The notes under the pieces were generated by a model. It was not told where the DNA came from. It did no database searches and saw only the letters and a list, made by a program, of their open reading frames with translations. Position numbers and translations under genes: made by a program. From the NCBI RefSeq assembly GCF_000621845.1, contig NZ_JHXF01000006.1, forward strand, positions 231,594 through 295,593: 64,000 nucleotides of DNA. The letters are read 5' to 3'. This stretch comes from Ruminococcus flavefaciens MA2007 (lineage in GTDB: Bacteria; Bacillota; Clostridia; Oscillospirales; Ruminococcaceae). Of the stretch, positions 16,667 through 27,721 are shown piece by piece (positions within the stretch are counted from its first letter, which is position 1; each line of letters begins with the position of its first letter).

Positions 16667-17782
16667 ATGAAAAAATACGCCGAAAAAGCCATAAAAGCTG
16701 CAAAAATAGCGGCGATATCGGCTGCTTTTCTGTACTTTCTCGGCGATACGGGAGCAGCTGCCGAGGCGGTAGGGGAGAGCATTCAGCGCTGCATAGATAT
16801 CGTTATACCGTCCCTGTTTGCCATGATGATAGTATCCTCCATGATAACAGCAAGCGGTATGACAGCGCTTATGCCGCGCTGTCTCGGACGGCTCAGCAGG
16901 CTTGTTTTCGGCATCGAGGGCAGGGAACTGCCAGTATTCACCTTTGGCATGATAGCAGGCTATCCCGTGGGGGTGAAAATGCTATGCGAGGAGCGTTCCT
17001 GCGGCAGGCTTGACAAAAAACGGGCGGAGCTCCTTTCTGGGCTCTGCTTCGGAGCAGGTCCTGCCTTTATTTTCGGCTGTATCTCGCGGCAGCTCTACTC
17101 GTCACGCAGCGCAGGACTGGTCATACTGATATCAACAGTTTCCGCAAATATTATCCTTGCTCTGCTTCTGTCGGTGCCGCTGCGCAGAACTGCGCGGGCA
17201 CAAAGTGCTCCGCGCAGTGTGAGCATATCGGCTGATATGCTCACTGACTGCGTCCTGCGCAGCGGCAGGGCTATGGCAGACATATGCATTATGATAGCGG
17301 CGTTTGCAGCCGCAAACGCCGCCCTTGCCCGAACGGGCGTGACGGCAGCAGCAGGGGAGCTTCTGGGGAAGCTCCCCGACCTCGACCGCATACGCGGCGA
17401 GGTATTAGTCGCCGCATTTTTAGATGTTACGAATATCAGCAAGCTGCCCTGCGGCGACTGGCTGCTGCTGCCGTATATCAGCGCCCTGACGGCGTTTGGC
17501 GGAGTCTGTGTTCTGCTTCAGCTAAGGGCGCTGACCGCAGGAAAGCTTTCACTGAAATACTTTATAATAATGAGAAGCGCAGCGGCGGTGCTGAGCTTCT
17601 TCATATGCAGGCTCATAATGCCTTTTTTTATGACGGGAGAAGTCACGGAGGTCCTGTCACCGCGGATAAGCAGCTCAGGGAACAGCTCCCCTGTGCCGTC
17701 GGTAATGCTTATCATAATGACAGTTATGTTAATGGTGGAATTTGGCGGCAAAAGCAGCTTACAGCACACAAAAAGCTTCTGA
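16667..17782 (+). CDS. YlbJ-like sporulation integral membrane protein
   Basis: The 371-residue protein has about eight hydrophobic helices and the nucleoside-recognition (GATE) family signature FGMIAGYPVGVKML followed by LCFGAGPAFIFGCI, which closely follows the pattern in YlbJ. YlbJ is a sigma-E-regulated membrane protein of spore formers. The start at 16667 is preferred because GGGGTG lies 6 bases upstream. It is divergent from yqfC/yqfD, so three sporulation-family genes sit together here. Its substrate is unknown. Confidence 0.75.
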   Translation: MKKYAEKAIKAAKIAAISAAFLYFLGDTGAAAEAVGESIQRCIDIVIPSLFAMMIVSSMITASGMTALMPRCLGRLSRLVFGIEGRELPVFTFGMIAGYPVGVKMLCEERSCGRLDKKRAELLSGLCFGAGPAFIFGCISRQLYSSRSAGLVILISTVSANIILALLLSVPLRRTARAQSAPRSVSISADMLTDCVLRSGRAMADICIMIAAFAAANAALARTGVTAAAGELLGKLPDLDRIRGEVLVAAFLDVTNISKLPCGDWLLLPYISALTAFGGVCVLLQLRALTAGKLSLKYFIIMRSAAAVLSFFICRLIMPFFMTGEVTEVLSPRISSSGNSSPVPSVMLIIMTVMLMVEFGGKSSLQHTKSF

Positions 17783-17836
17783 AAGTTGAATTATTTGTGT
17801 ACAGTGCCAAAAATTGTGAAAGCTTGCAGAAAAGGC

Positions 17837-18206
<370 letters not shown>

Positions 18207-18208
18207 TG

Positions 18209-20031
<1,823 letters not shown>

Positions 20032-20036
20032 AAAAT

Positions 20037-20066
20037 AAGGCGAACCTTTCGGTTCGCCTTTTTATT
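20037..20066. terminator. Bidirectional terminator between groEL and a convergent gene
   Basis: AAGGCGAACC-TTTC-GGTTCGCCTT forms a perfect 10-bp stem with TTTTATT after it on the plus strand and TTATTTTT on the minus strand. It can end both groESL and the convergent minus-strand gene. Confidence 0.9.
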
Positions 20067-20736
20067 ATTTTATATTCAGCTCATCAAACGCTTCCATAAG
20101 GAATGAAAACTCCTTGGGCAATTCATTCCTGAAATTATTATCACAGTTTATATGCCTGATATTATCAGCCGCAGCGTTTTTTTCATTGTCAACGGTGATC
20201 TTATATATATCCAGATATGCAGGACTTCCGCAGTCACTTTCCAGAATGCATACATATGCAGTTCCTGTTTTATTGGCTTTGAATGTATATCCGAATTTTT
20301 CATGGATATGCGAGTGGTAGTAAGGCTGGTCTGTCTCCGTTAAAATGCTGTCATTAGCAGGGACAAAAACACTGCCTTTATATTTTATAGTGCTTCTTTC
20401 AGTGCTTCTGACGATTATATTACCGTTTTCATCTTCTTCTGCAAGGACATAGTTTGATTTGCTTCCCATTGAGCCTGTACCGTTGTTCAGTATGGTGACC
20501 GTATCTTTTTTTACTTCAAGACATGGGATATTATTGAAATTATGTGTTTTTACAGCGTCATAAGCAAATATACTGCCTGCAATTAACGCAAATACTCCAA
20601 GAGGGATAAATGACAATACGATTCGCTTTTTGTTCTTTTTAACACAGCCGATTATCAGAAGTATCAGCCATAAGGCTCCGCAGACTGCGCCCACAAAAAG
20701 AAGCGTTAGATATATCATTAATGCCGTTCCGTCCAT
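20065..20736 (-). CDS. Hypothetical membrane-anchored protein
   Basis: This 223-residue protein is not a family I recognise. It has two N-terminal hydrophobic helices (about 7-31 and 39-59) separated by KKNKKR, then a soluble extracytoplasmic domain of about 160 residues with a beta-rich look. The domain has few cysteines and no clear catalytic motif. It stands alone with a consensus promoter and shares a terminator with groEL. AGGAGG upstream supports the start at 20736. The low-GC, Asn/Lys-rich composition differs from nearby housekeeping genes. Confidence 0.7.
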   Translation of the reverse strand: MDGTALMIYLTLLFVGAVCGALWLILLIIGCVKKNKKRIVLSFIPLGVFALIAGSIFAYDAVKTHNFNNIPCLEVKKDTVTILNNGTGSMGSKSNYVLAEEDENGNIIVRSTERSTIKYKGSVFVPANDSILTETDQPYYHSHIHEKFGYTFKANKTGTAYVCILESDCGSPAYLDIYKITVDNEKNAAADNIRHINCDNNFRNELPKEFSFLMEAFDELNIK

Positions 20737-20776
20737 TTTACGACCTCCTGATTATAACTTATTACATATATTAGTT

Positions 20777-20805
20777 ATTATACAGCCAAATGAATGAATT
20801 GTCAA
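20777..20805 (-). promoter_or_regulatory. Promoter for the 223-residue membrane protein
   Basis: On the minus strand TTGACA (20805-20800) and TATAAT (20782-20777) are 17 bases apart. Confidence 0.82.
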
Positions 20806-20865
20806 TTTAAAATGCCTGAGCGCTCTGGCTGAGAAAAAACAGATAAAAGTCTCTGGAAATGGGTT

Positions 20866-20899
20866 CGGGGGAAGCCTTTCCTCAGAAAGGTTTCCCCCG
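20866..20899. other. Long intergenic hairpin
   Basis: CGGGGGAAGCCTTTC and GAAAGGTTTCCCCCG pair over 15 bp with a single wobble around a CTCA loop. Neither side has a proper U-run. It may be the 3' end of the purD transcript or part of a small repeat. Confidence 0.6.
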
Positions 20900-20950
20900 A
20901 TAAATAAATATAAGTTCCTATATGAGTATCACGGTTAAAGTACAGGCTTT

Positions 20951-21571
20951 TTAGTCGTCAACAATTGTACTTTTGAATTCGGCGACTCTTGCTCTGTCGC
21001 CGTGGCAGTCGACTTCTATCTCGTCGTTTCTGATAAGTCTTGCAATAGAATAGAACATTACCGCATATGCTACCGCATTTACAAGGATACTGAAATATAT
21101 TCTTATTCCGAGGATATTTCCCAGCATTCCTGCAAACATCATAGCTATGCATATGATTATCATCATTTCCAGCTTTTTCTTGTCCTTGTCAAGCTGTAAA
21201 AAGGTAAGGCATACAAAGCCCGATACCGCAGAATGGAATATTGCCAGTGCTCTTGAATATGGGTGATAGAATTCAAATCTGAATGCGTTTATCTCCAGCA
21301 CCATCATTACTGCTTCGAGGATTATATAAAGAGTAAGGCATATCTTCATAAGACCTCTGAATCTGATAGACGAGGATATGAGCCAGTCTCCGAATATAAA
21401 CGCTGCAAAGCCCGAAAACTCCGTAGCATATGCTATATATTCGAGTATCGTGGATAATGCCGAGCCTGCTTCATAGGTCGTGTAAAAGATAAAGCAGACT
21501 ATGCTGAAAGCAAGAAACAGAAGATTTCCGATAATGCAGAATTTTATTCCGCTGTTTAGACGTTCATGCAT
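20951..21571 (-). CDS. Hypothetical six-helix membrane protein
   Basis: The 206-residue protein has six predicted hydrophobic helices, a short charged loop (QLDKDKKKLEM) before the last two, and a hydrophilic tail of about 25 residues. I recognise no family. It starts 11 bases after purD in the same direction, so it is probably the last gene of that transcript. That gives no firm clue to function; many such membrane proteins are scattered through this purine region. Confidence 0.68.
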   Translation of the reverse strand: MHERLNSGIKFCIIGNLLFLAFSIVCFIFYTTYEAGSALSTILEYIAYATEFSGFAAFIFGDWLISSSIRFRGLMKICLTLYIILEAVMMVLEINAFRFEFYHPYSRALAIFHSAVSGFVCLTFLQLDKDKKKLEMMIIICIAMMFAGMLGNILGIRIYFSILVNAVAYAVMFYSIARLIRNDEIEVDCHGDRARVAEFKSTIVDD

Positions 21572-21582
21572 GGCAAAGCTCC

Positions 21583-22869
21583 TTAACCGAGAGCCTTGAG
21601 TGCTCTCTGTCCGATATCCTTTCTGTAGTGAGCTCCCTCAAAGCTTATCTTTGAAACGCCCTCGTAAGCCTTATCAAGTGCAGCCTGCAAGCTGTCGCCC
21701 TTTGCGGTAACACCGATGACTCTTCCTCCGTTTGTGAGGAACTTTCCGTCGTCGGAGAGCTTGGTGCCTGCATGGTATACGAAGCAGCCCTCTACCTGTC
21801 CCTTTTCGTCAAAGCCGTTCATGACTATGCCCTTGGGATAGCTCTCAGGATAGCCGCCGCTTGCCATAACTACGCAGGCGCAGCTGCCCTTGTGCCACTT
21901 GATGTCTACCTTGTCAAGCTCATGGTTGTAGATAGCCTCGAATATCTCGTAAAGGTCAGCGTCAAGCATTGGGAGAACAACCTGTGTTTCGGGATCGCCG
22001 AAGCGGCAGTTGTACTCGATGACCTTTGGTCCCTTTGGAGTTATCATAAGTCCGAAGTAGAGACAGCCCTCAAAGGTGCGTCCCTCTGCGTTCATAGCGT
22101 TCATAGTTGGAATGAATATCTTCTCCATGCACTCCTTGGCGATATCCTCGGTGTAGCAGGGGTTAGGCGAGATAGTTCCCATACCGCCTGTGTTGAGTCC
22201 CTTGTCGCCGTCGAGAGCGCGTTTGTGGTCCATAGATGATATCATAGGTACCATTGTTTTGCCGTCTGTGAAGCTGAGAACGGATACCTCTGGACCTGTG
22301 AGAAATTCCTCTATAACTATACGTGCGGAGCTTTTTCCGAATTTGAGCTCGTCGATCATCTCATGTACAGCGGCAACAGCCTCCTCCTCGTTCTGAGCGA
22401 TGATAACGCCCTTTCCGAGAGCAAGACCGTCAGCCTTGATAACAGCAGGATAGCTGTTCTGCTCTTTAAGATAAGCTATAGCCTTGTCGGATTCAGTGAA
22501 GACCTCGTAAAAGGCTGTAGGGATATTGTACTTCTTCATGAGCTCCTTTGAGAATACCTTAGAGCCCTCTATGATAGCGGCATTTGCCTTTGGACCGAAG
22601 GTCATGAAGCCCTCTGCCTGCAAAGCGTCTACCATACCGAGTACAAGCGGATCGTCGGGAGCAACAACTACCATATCGGGCTTGAGCTTCTTTGCGAGAG
22701 CAACAACGCCGTCGACATCTGTAGCGCCTACATTGAAGCATTCAGCATACTTTGAGATACCGCCGTTGCCGGGTGTGCAGTAAAGCTTGCCTACCTTGGG
22801 GCTCTCAGCCAGCTTCATGATAATGGCGTGCTCGCGTCCGCCGCCGCCTACTACTAATACGTTCTTCAT
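21583..22869 (-). CDS. purD: Phosphoribosylamine-glycine ligase (GAR synthetase)
   Basis: The 428-residue enzyme is full length, with the N-terminal VLVVGGGGREHAI, the ATP-grasp domain signatures IKADGLALGKGV and the PurD signature FGDPETQ. It joins phosphoribosylamine and glycine with ATP, the second step of de novo purine synthesis. It lies downstream of three small membrane proteins under the promoter at 24561-24589, apart from the rest of the pur genes, which are 3-14 kb upstream on the same strand. Confidence 0.98.
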   Translation of the reverse strand: MKNVLVVGGGGREHAIIMKLAESPKVGKLYCTPGNGGISKYAECFNVGATDVDGVVALAKKLKPDMVVVAPDDPLVLGMVDALQAEGFMTFGPKANAAIIEGSKVFSKELMKKYNIPTAFYEVFTESDKAIAYLKEQNSYPAVIKADGLALGKGVIIAQNEEEAVAAVHEMIDELKFGKSSARIVIEEFLTGPEVSVLSFTDGKTMVPMISSMDHKRALDGDKGLNTGGMGTISPNPCYTEDIAKECMEKIFIPTMNAMNAEGRTFEGCLYFGLMITPKGPKVIEYNCRFGDPETQVVLPMLDADLYEIFEAIYNHELDKVDIKWHKGSCACVVMASGGYPESYPKGIVMNGFDEKGQVEGCFVYHAGTKLSDDGKFLTNGGRVIGVTAKGDSLQAALDKAYEGVSKISFEGAHYRKDIGQRALKALG

Positions 22870-22890
22870 TGGGAAATTCCTCCTGTATAT

Positions 22891-23430
22891 TTAAGATAAA
22901 GTATCTTCCGTGTTGATATTTTCGCCGTTATATGGCGGATATGTTGGCTTTTCAGCGCCGTTGTAAAGCTCTATGGCTCCGTAGCAGTAAAGAATTATCG
23001 TTGCGGCAGTTGAAAGCAAGCCCGTAACAGTTCTCGGAATGCTCAAGCTGCTTATAAGCGCGACCTCATTCGCTGATGTTGTAATACCTATTATCAGACT
23101 TGCCGCATAGGAGAAGACCGATGAAAGCAGTGAAAAACCTGCCGTAAGGATAATAGTTTTCAGTCCGCGCTGCTTCTGCATATCCTTTTTGCCGAGATTA
23201 TAAAATGCCAGTATGCATTTCGGCAGAAGCGCGATGAGAAGCTGAATTACGGAAATTATTATTGCACGTGAGGAAAGCTTTTGGTCCGTTAGGAGACCGT
23301 TGTAAAACATCATGCGAAAAAGCTTTTGCAGCGGCTCACAGCATAATATGAGCATATCCAGTACAAATTTTATCACAAAAAATGTGGCTGCCAAACGCAG
23401 CGCAGTATTTATGCTGTGTCTTTTTTCCAT
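22891..23430 (-). CDS. Hypothetical four-helix membrane protein, paralogue of the preceding gene
   Basis: The 179-residue protein has four hydrophobic helices. KKDMQKQRGLKTI between helices 2 and 3 and YCYGAIELYNGA near the C-terminus match the equivalent stretches of the upstream neighbour, so the two arose by duplication. I do not recognise the family. It lies 21 bases ahead of purD and 11 bases after its paralogue, probably in one transcript. Confidence 0.68.
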   Translation of the reverse strand: MEKRHSINTALRLAATFFVIKFVLDMLILCCEPLQKLFRMMFYNGLLTDQKLSSRAIIISVIQLLIALLPKCILAFYNLGKKDMQKQRGLKTIILTAGFSLLSSVFSYAASLIIGITTSANEVALISSLSIPRTVTGLLSTAATIILYCYGAIELYNGAEKPTYPPYNGENINTEDTLS

Positions 23431-23441
23431 TAGTATTCTCC

Positions 23442-23951
23442 TTATGCAGGGCTTTCAGCGCTATTTAAAGCTCCGCCGTATATCTCCACAGCGCCGCAGC
23501 AGCATAACATGACAAGCGCTGTACAGCTAAGTATCGACGTGAAGCTTCTCACGGAATTGATAGACGATATCATGGATATGACATTTTCACCGTATTTATT
23601 TGAAAGGGATAAAATAACGGTATGGTGCAGTATTGCAGAGGCAAGATAATCTGCGAAAAACATCAGTCCTGATGTTGCAATGGTTATAATGCCTCTTTTT
23701 TGTTTCATATCAGTTTTGGTATAGTTTACCGCAGCAACTATTCCTATGGGAACAGAAATTATTATAGCTTCGATAATAAGCCACATTTTTATATCCATTG
23801 GCAGAATGTCCTGCTGAAACTTTTCGCCGAAAAGTGCTGTATGCACCGAATAGTAATTGTTCAGTACAAAGAATATGTCCAGCGCCAGCTTTGTGATAGA
23901 GAAAAGAACAGCAACGATTTGTGTGACTCTTAGTATATTCGGTTTTGACAT
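23442..23951 (-). CDS. Hypothetical four-helix membrane protein
   Basis: The 169-residue protein has four hydrophobic helices, KTDMKQKRGIITI in a cytoplasmic loop and CCCGAVEIYGGA near the end. It is a diverged paralogue of the gene that follows. Function unknown. It begins 24 bases after the preceding gene in the operon that includes purD. Three cysteines in a row at the end of helix 4 are unusual. Confidence 0.68.
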   Translation of the reverse strand: MSKPNILRVTQIVAVLFSITKLALDIFFVLNNYYSVHTALFGEKFQQDILPMDIKMWLIIEAIIISVPIGIVAAVNYTKTDMKQKRGIITIATSGLMFFADYLASAILHHTVILSLSNKYGENVISMISSINSVRSFTSILSCTALVMLCCCGAVEIYGGALNSAESPA

Positions 23952-23975
23952 TGTTTCTCCTTTATTCTGTTGGAT

Positions 23976-24497
23976 TTATTTGTATTTCAAGTGCTTTACG
24001 TGTCTGTCCTCGTCTATTCCGAGAGCGGCAGCAGTGCAGACCAGCACAAGAGCTCCCACAAGGAAAATGCCGAGGAAGAAATTTATATATTCAGTGCGCT
24101 GAATGAGCCAGCCCTCTGAGATATACTTGGTCATTGAAGAATGTGAAATGAGCAGGGCTATGATATGCTCGGCAATAAAGCCTGCTATCCAGAGAGCAGG
24201 AGCGGCTTTAAGGGTGCGTTTGCACCTCTTTGCCGAAAACGCCCAGCCCACACAGCTGAGTATGTATATTATGAACGGGAGCCATACTGCTTCGGAAATA
24301 CACAGCAGAGCCTTGCATTTTCCTGATATCATCATTTCCGGGTGGACGGGGACATAGTCGTCGCCCGAGCCTGTGAAAAGTCCGAATATGCCGCCTGACA
24401 GCAGATACATCAGTACAGACAGCACCATATAAAGACCGCACAGAAAAGCGGCGGCTATATAGAGCTTTTCAAGCTTTATGGAATTATAGTTTCCCAT
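23976..24497 (-). CDS. Hypothetical membrane protein
   Basis: The 173-residue protein has four hydrophobic helices, a polar extracytoplasmic loop (SGDDYVPVHPE) after the first, and a basic loop (SAKRCKRTLK). I recognise no family; it is not an evident paralogue of the next two genes, though similar in size and topology. It is the first gene after the promoter at 24561-24589 and so heads the transcript that reaches purD. A GGGGGG ribosome-binding site precedes its ATG. Confidence 0.65.
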   Translation of the reverse strand: MGNYNSIKLEKLYIAAAFLCGLYMVLSVLMYLLSGGIFGLFTGSGDDYVPVHPEMMISGKCKALLCISEAVWLPFIIYILSCVGWAFSAKRCKRTLKAAPALWIAGFIAEHIIALLISHSSMTKYISEGWLIQRTEYINFFLGIFLVGALVLVCTAAALGIDEDRHVKHLKYK

Positions 24498-24560
24498 TAT
24501 ATCCCCCCCTGAAGCGATATAATACGCAGTATTTATCCCATGTTTTGCATATACAAGTAT

Positions 24561-24589
24561 AGTATAACACAGTACGGGGAATTTTTCAA
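24561..24589 (-). promoter_or_regulatory. Promoter for the membrane-protein/purD operon
   Basis: On the minus strand TTGAAA (24589-24584) and TATACT (24566-24561) are 17 bases apart, about 65 bases before the first gene. I see no recognisable purine riboswitch in the short leader. Confidence 0.75.
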
Positions 24590-24640
24590 GAGCTTTATTG
24601 AGTTATTTTCACCGTCTGCGATAGGGGAGATAACGGTGCT

Positions 24641-25207
24641 TTAATTGGTTTTTATACTTCCGAGGAGTTCTGATAGCTTGCTCTCGACATAGCCGAAATT
24701 GGTGCTCTCGGCGTATGCGCAGAGGTACTTGCCGTTAAAATCAGCAAAATAAGTCCTGCCGTGGGTATTGTCGTCTATAGCCCATTCGTAGTAATAGAAG
24801 GTCATTGCCGAGGTAGCAGCCGCTCCCGTAAAGACGATATCCTTATTATCAGCGTTCATAACGATGTCCTGAGCGCTTTTGCCGCCGTGGTCGTCGTCTG
24901 ATACATAGACGCTGATACCGCAGGTGTTTATCTCCTTATCCACAATGAGCTGCAAGTCGCAGGCAGCTTCGCTGTTATCGCCGTTCCATTTCCAGATGTT
25001 CGGATCTGCATACAGCGAAAAGCCTTCGCCGCTGTAGGTGCCGTTTTCGTACTTGGCGCCGCTGTGGACGTTTTCCGTCATAATGACATCTGATGCGGTT
25101 TCCGTTGAGCTTTCCGAAGAGGTGGGAGCAGCCTTCTTTTCCATACAGCTGCTCATTGCGAACAGCAGCGAAGCAGCCATAAAAGCTGTTATCCTGTATT
25201 TTTTCAT
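24641..25207 (-). CDS. Hypothetical lipoprotein
   Basis: The 188-residue protein has a lipoprotein signal peptide (basic MKKYR, hydrophobic stretch, then FAMSSC with the lipid-accepting Cys at residue 21). A Ser/Thr/Glu spacer and a globular domain of about 140 residues follow. The domain (FSLYADPNIWKWNG, YYYEWAIDD) resembles small surface domains of Clostridia but I cannot name a family. It follows the AICAR transformylase gene by 55 bases and may be co-transcribed. Confidence 0.68.
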   Translation of the reverse strand: MKKYRITAFMAASLLFAMSSCMEKKAAPTSSESSTETASDVIMTENVHSGAKYENGTYSGEGFSLYADPNIWKWNGDNSEAACDLQLIVDKEINTCGISVYVSDDDHGGKSAQDIVMNADNKDIVFTGAAATSAMTFYYYEWAIDDNTHGRTYFADFNGKYLCAYAESTNFGYVESKLSELLGSIKTN

Positions 25208-25262
25208 AATATCTCTCCATAGTAAAGGCTGCGGTCATATCCTGACCGCAGCCCGTAGGTCA

Positions 25263-26444
25263 TTAGTGGTGGAACAGGCGGATACCTGTGAATGCCATTG
25301 CGATGTTGTACTTGTTGCAGGTCTCGATAACGTTGTCGTCACGGATAGAACCGCCGGGCTCTGCAATGTACTCAACGCCTGACTTCTTAGCACGCTCGAT
25401 GTTGTCGCCGAATGGGAAGAAAGCGTCTGAACCGAGGCAAACGCCTGTGTTCTTGGCAAGCCATGCCTTCTTTTCCTCGCGTGTGAATACGGCAGGCTTA
25501 ACCTTGAAGATACGCTGCCACTCGCCCTCGCGGAGAACGTCCTCGTACTCGTCGCCGATGTAAACGTCGATAGCGTTGTCGCGGTCTGCGCGGCGGATAT
25601 CGTCAACGAACTGGAGTCCCATTACCTGTGGGGACTGTCTCAGCCACCAGTTGTCAGCCTTCTGACCTGCAAGACGTGTGCAGTGGATACGGGACTGCTG
25701 TCCTGCACCGATACCGATAGCCTGTCCGTCCTTTACGTAGCAAACGGAGTTTGACTGTGTGTATTTAAGAGTGATAAGAGAGATAAGGAGGTCGTCCTTC
25801 TTGTCGTCTGGGATATTCTTGTTCTCTGTAACAACGTTAGCGAGGAGCTCGCGGTTGATGTCAAGCTCGTTGCGTCCCTGCTCGAAGGATACGCCGTAAA
25901 CCTGCTTTGTCTCGATAGGAGCAGGCTTGTAGTTTTCGTCCATTTTGAGAATGCAGTAAGTGCCCTTTCTCTTGGACTTGAGAATTTCCAGAGCCTCGGG
26001 CTCGTAATCGGGAGCGATAACGCCGTCTGATACCTCGCGCTGTATCATCTTTGCTGTGCAGACGTCAACCTTATCTGAAAGAGCGATGAAATCGCCGTAA
26101 GAGGACATTCTGTCAGCGCCTCTTGCTCTTGCGTAAGCGCTTGCAAGGGGAGTGAGCTCGCCAAGGTCGTCTACCCAGTATATCTTCTTGAGGTCATCGC
26201 TGAGCGGTCTGCCGATAGCAGCTCCAGCAGGTGAAACGTGCTTGAATGAAGTAGCTGCGCACATACCTGTAGCAGCTTTGAGCTCCTTGACAAGCTGCCA
26301 GCCGTTGAAGGCGTCAAGAAGGTTGATATAGCCGGGCTTTCCGCAGAGAACCTCAATAGGGAGCTCGCTGCCGTCAGCCATATAGACTCTTGAAGGCTTC
26401 TGATTCGGGTTACAGCCGTATTTTAACTGCATTTCATTTGACAT
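25263..26444 (-). CDS. Stand-alone AICAR transformylase (PurH C-terminal type)
   Basis: The 393-residue protein corresponds to the formyltransferase half of bifunctional PurH, without the N-terminal IMP cyclohydrolase domain. It begins LKYGCNPNQKPSRVY, the AICARFT start, and keeps SFKHVSPAGAA, with the active-site Lys-His pair, and the tail GSIRDDNVIETCNKY and FTGIRLFHH. It transfers a formyl group from 10-formyl-THF to AICAR. The missing cyclohydrolase is supplied by a PurO-type gene 540 bases upstream. AAGGAGG precedes the start. Confidence 0.93.
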   Translation of the reverse strand: MSNEMQLKYGCNPNQKPSRVYMADGSELPIEVLCGKPGYINLLDAFNGWQLVKELKAATGMCAATSFKHVSPAGAAIGRPLSDDLKKIYWVDDLGELTPLASAYARARGADRMSSYGDFIALSDKVDVCTAKMIQREVSDGVIAPDYEPEALEILKSKRKGTYCILKMDENYKPAPIETKQVYGVSFEQGRNELDINRELLANVVTENKNIPDDKKDDLLISLITLKYTQSNSVCYVKDGQAIGIGAGQQSRIHCTRLAGQKADNWWLRQSPQVMGLQFVDDIRRADRDNAIDVYIGDEYEDVLREGEWQRIFKVKPAVFTREEKKAWLAKNTGVCLGSDAFFPFGDNIERAKKSGVEYIAEPGGSIRDDNVIETCNKYNIAMAFTGIRLFHH

Positions 26445-26477
26445 TGTTAATGTCCTCCTTATAATAATTCATAATTC

Positions 26478-26960
26478 TTATGCCTTTTGATCTGCCTGAT
26501 TGACTTTTCTTATCCTTTCAAGCTCTTTGCGGATATTGTCAGCCCAGTCTGCATCGTCGTTGCTTATACGGTACACACGGAAGCCATTGGCGATACCGTT
26601 TTCGTAGACGGACTTTTCGTCGTCCACATGGAGGTCTATGCGGTAAGCCGCAGGATATTTCGATGGGAAATTCGCCCTGCCCCTTGCCACTTCTTTTTCG
26701 TGGCGGACGGCGTTGACTATGCTGTCTATCCTTATGCCGTAATGCTTGAATATACCGTTGATATAGCGCTCCGTTCTGTTGGAGGTAGTGTATATCCACA
26801 GCTCTGTATCGGACTTGTTTATCTCCGTGAGAAGCTTCACAGCGCCCTTTCTCAGCTTATCCTTGTATAGCTTGTTATACGGGAATTTAAGCTCGGGCTC
26901 TGTGGGGACTTCCGCAGGATTTACGAACAGAGTTTCATCAAGATCAAATGATATTTTCAT
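26478..26960 (-). CDS. HAD-superfamily phosphatase-like protein
   Basis: About 160 residues with the HAD motifs: motif I FDLDETLF with the nucleophile Asp, motif II YTTSNR and a motif IV-like HVDDEKSV. The conserved Lys lies within the basic stretch around residue 110. Short HAD proteins like this hydrolyse small phosphate esters; the substrate is unknown. It lies between purO and the AICAR transformylase. The ATG at 26960 is used; the frame is open to a TTG three codons earlier, and neither has a clear ribosome-binding site. Confidence 0.75.
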   Translation of the reverse strand: MKISFDLDETLFVNPAEVPTEPELKFPYNKLYKDKLRKGAVKLLTEINKSDTELWIYTTSNRTERYINGIFKHYGIRIDSIVNAVRHEKEVARGRANFPSKYPAAYRIDLHVDDEKSVYENGIANGFRVYRISNDDADWADNIRKELERIRKVNQADQKA

Positions 26961-26986
26961 AATTATCAAGCCGAAAGGCGGCGTTA

Positions 26987-27700
26987 TTACTTGTTCTTGT
27001 TTACGATACGTGTCTCCTCAGCATTTGTTTCGAGGTTCACATAGCGGACGAAAAGGGATACCTTGTTGTCAGCGTTGAGGCTGTTCCAGAGCATATCTGT
27101 GAACTGGTCGATATTGCCGCTGATGCCGACAAGCTTAGGCTCGCCCTCGAAGCTCGGGAGCGGATTGCCGTCGCCCATGTATGTGTGGATAAAGTGTCCC
27201 TCGCCTGCAAGGGGATTTGTGTAGCTGAATGTGTATCTCTGGCAGGAATCGGGATTGCCGTTAGCGCTCTTGAGGATAGACATTGCGTAGTTGAAGCCCT
27301 CCTCGCCGAAACGGAGTATACCTGAGATACGAGGTGTGAAGTTAGGAGCGTCGTCCTCGAATTCTCTTGTGCGGAGAGCCTGCTCAAAGGTGTACTGCTT
27401 GTCCATGAGCTCGTAGATAGTATCGGTCTGGTCGCCGTTTGTAACGATGAGCTTATTGCCGAGAACTCTTACGGGAGCGTAGATGATGAGGTGGGGATCA
27501 GTGAGCTTGGAGGGATCGAAAGCCTCTGTGCGGATACCCTTGCCGTCCTCAATGAATACGCGGTTGCGGCTGTTCTCGCTTCTGCCCATGATGAAGTAAG
27601 CAGTTACAGCGTACTTTCCGCAGTCGCTCTTACCGATGACGATACCTCTTCCTGGGTAAGCGTTTGTGCTGAGTTCCTTTGCTAAATCAAGCTTTTTCAT
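26987..27700 (-). CDS. purO: IMP cyclohydrolase, PurO type
   Basis: The 237-residue protein has the PurO/IMP_cyclohyd pattern: AYPGRGIVIGKS near the start, the internal YAPVRVLGNKLIVTNGDQTD segment (split here by family-typical positions) and TPRISGIL. PurO closes FAICAR to IMP, the last step of purine synthesis, and was first described in archaea, where it replaces the PurH cyclohydrolase domain. Here it pairs with a stand-alone AICAR transformylase. AAGGAG precedes the ATG. Family call is from memory of sequence pattern. Confidence 0.85.
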   Translation of the reverse strand: MKKLDLAKELSTNAYPGRGIVIGKSDCGKYAVTAYFIMGRSENSRNRVFIEDGKGIRTEAFDPSKLTDPHLIIYAPVRVLGNKLIVTNGDQTDTIYELMDKQYTFEQALRTREFEDDAPNFTPRISGILRFGEEGFNYAMSILKSANGNPDSCQRYTFSYTNPLAGEGHFIHTYMGDGNPLPSFEGEPKLVGISGNIDQFTDMLWNSLNADNKVSLFVRYVNLETNAEETRIVNKNK

Positions 27701-27721
27701 AATAAATACTCCTTTCGGATT

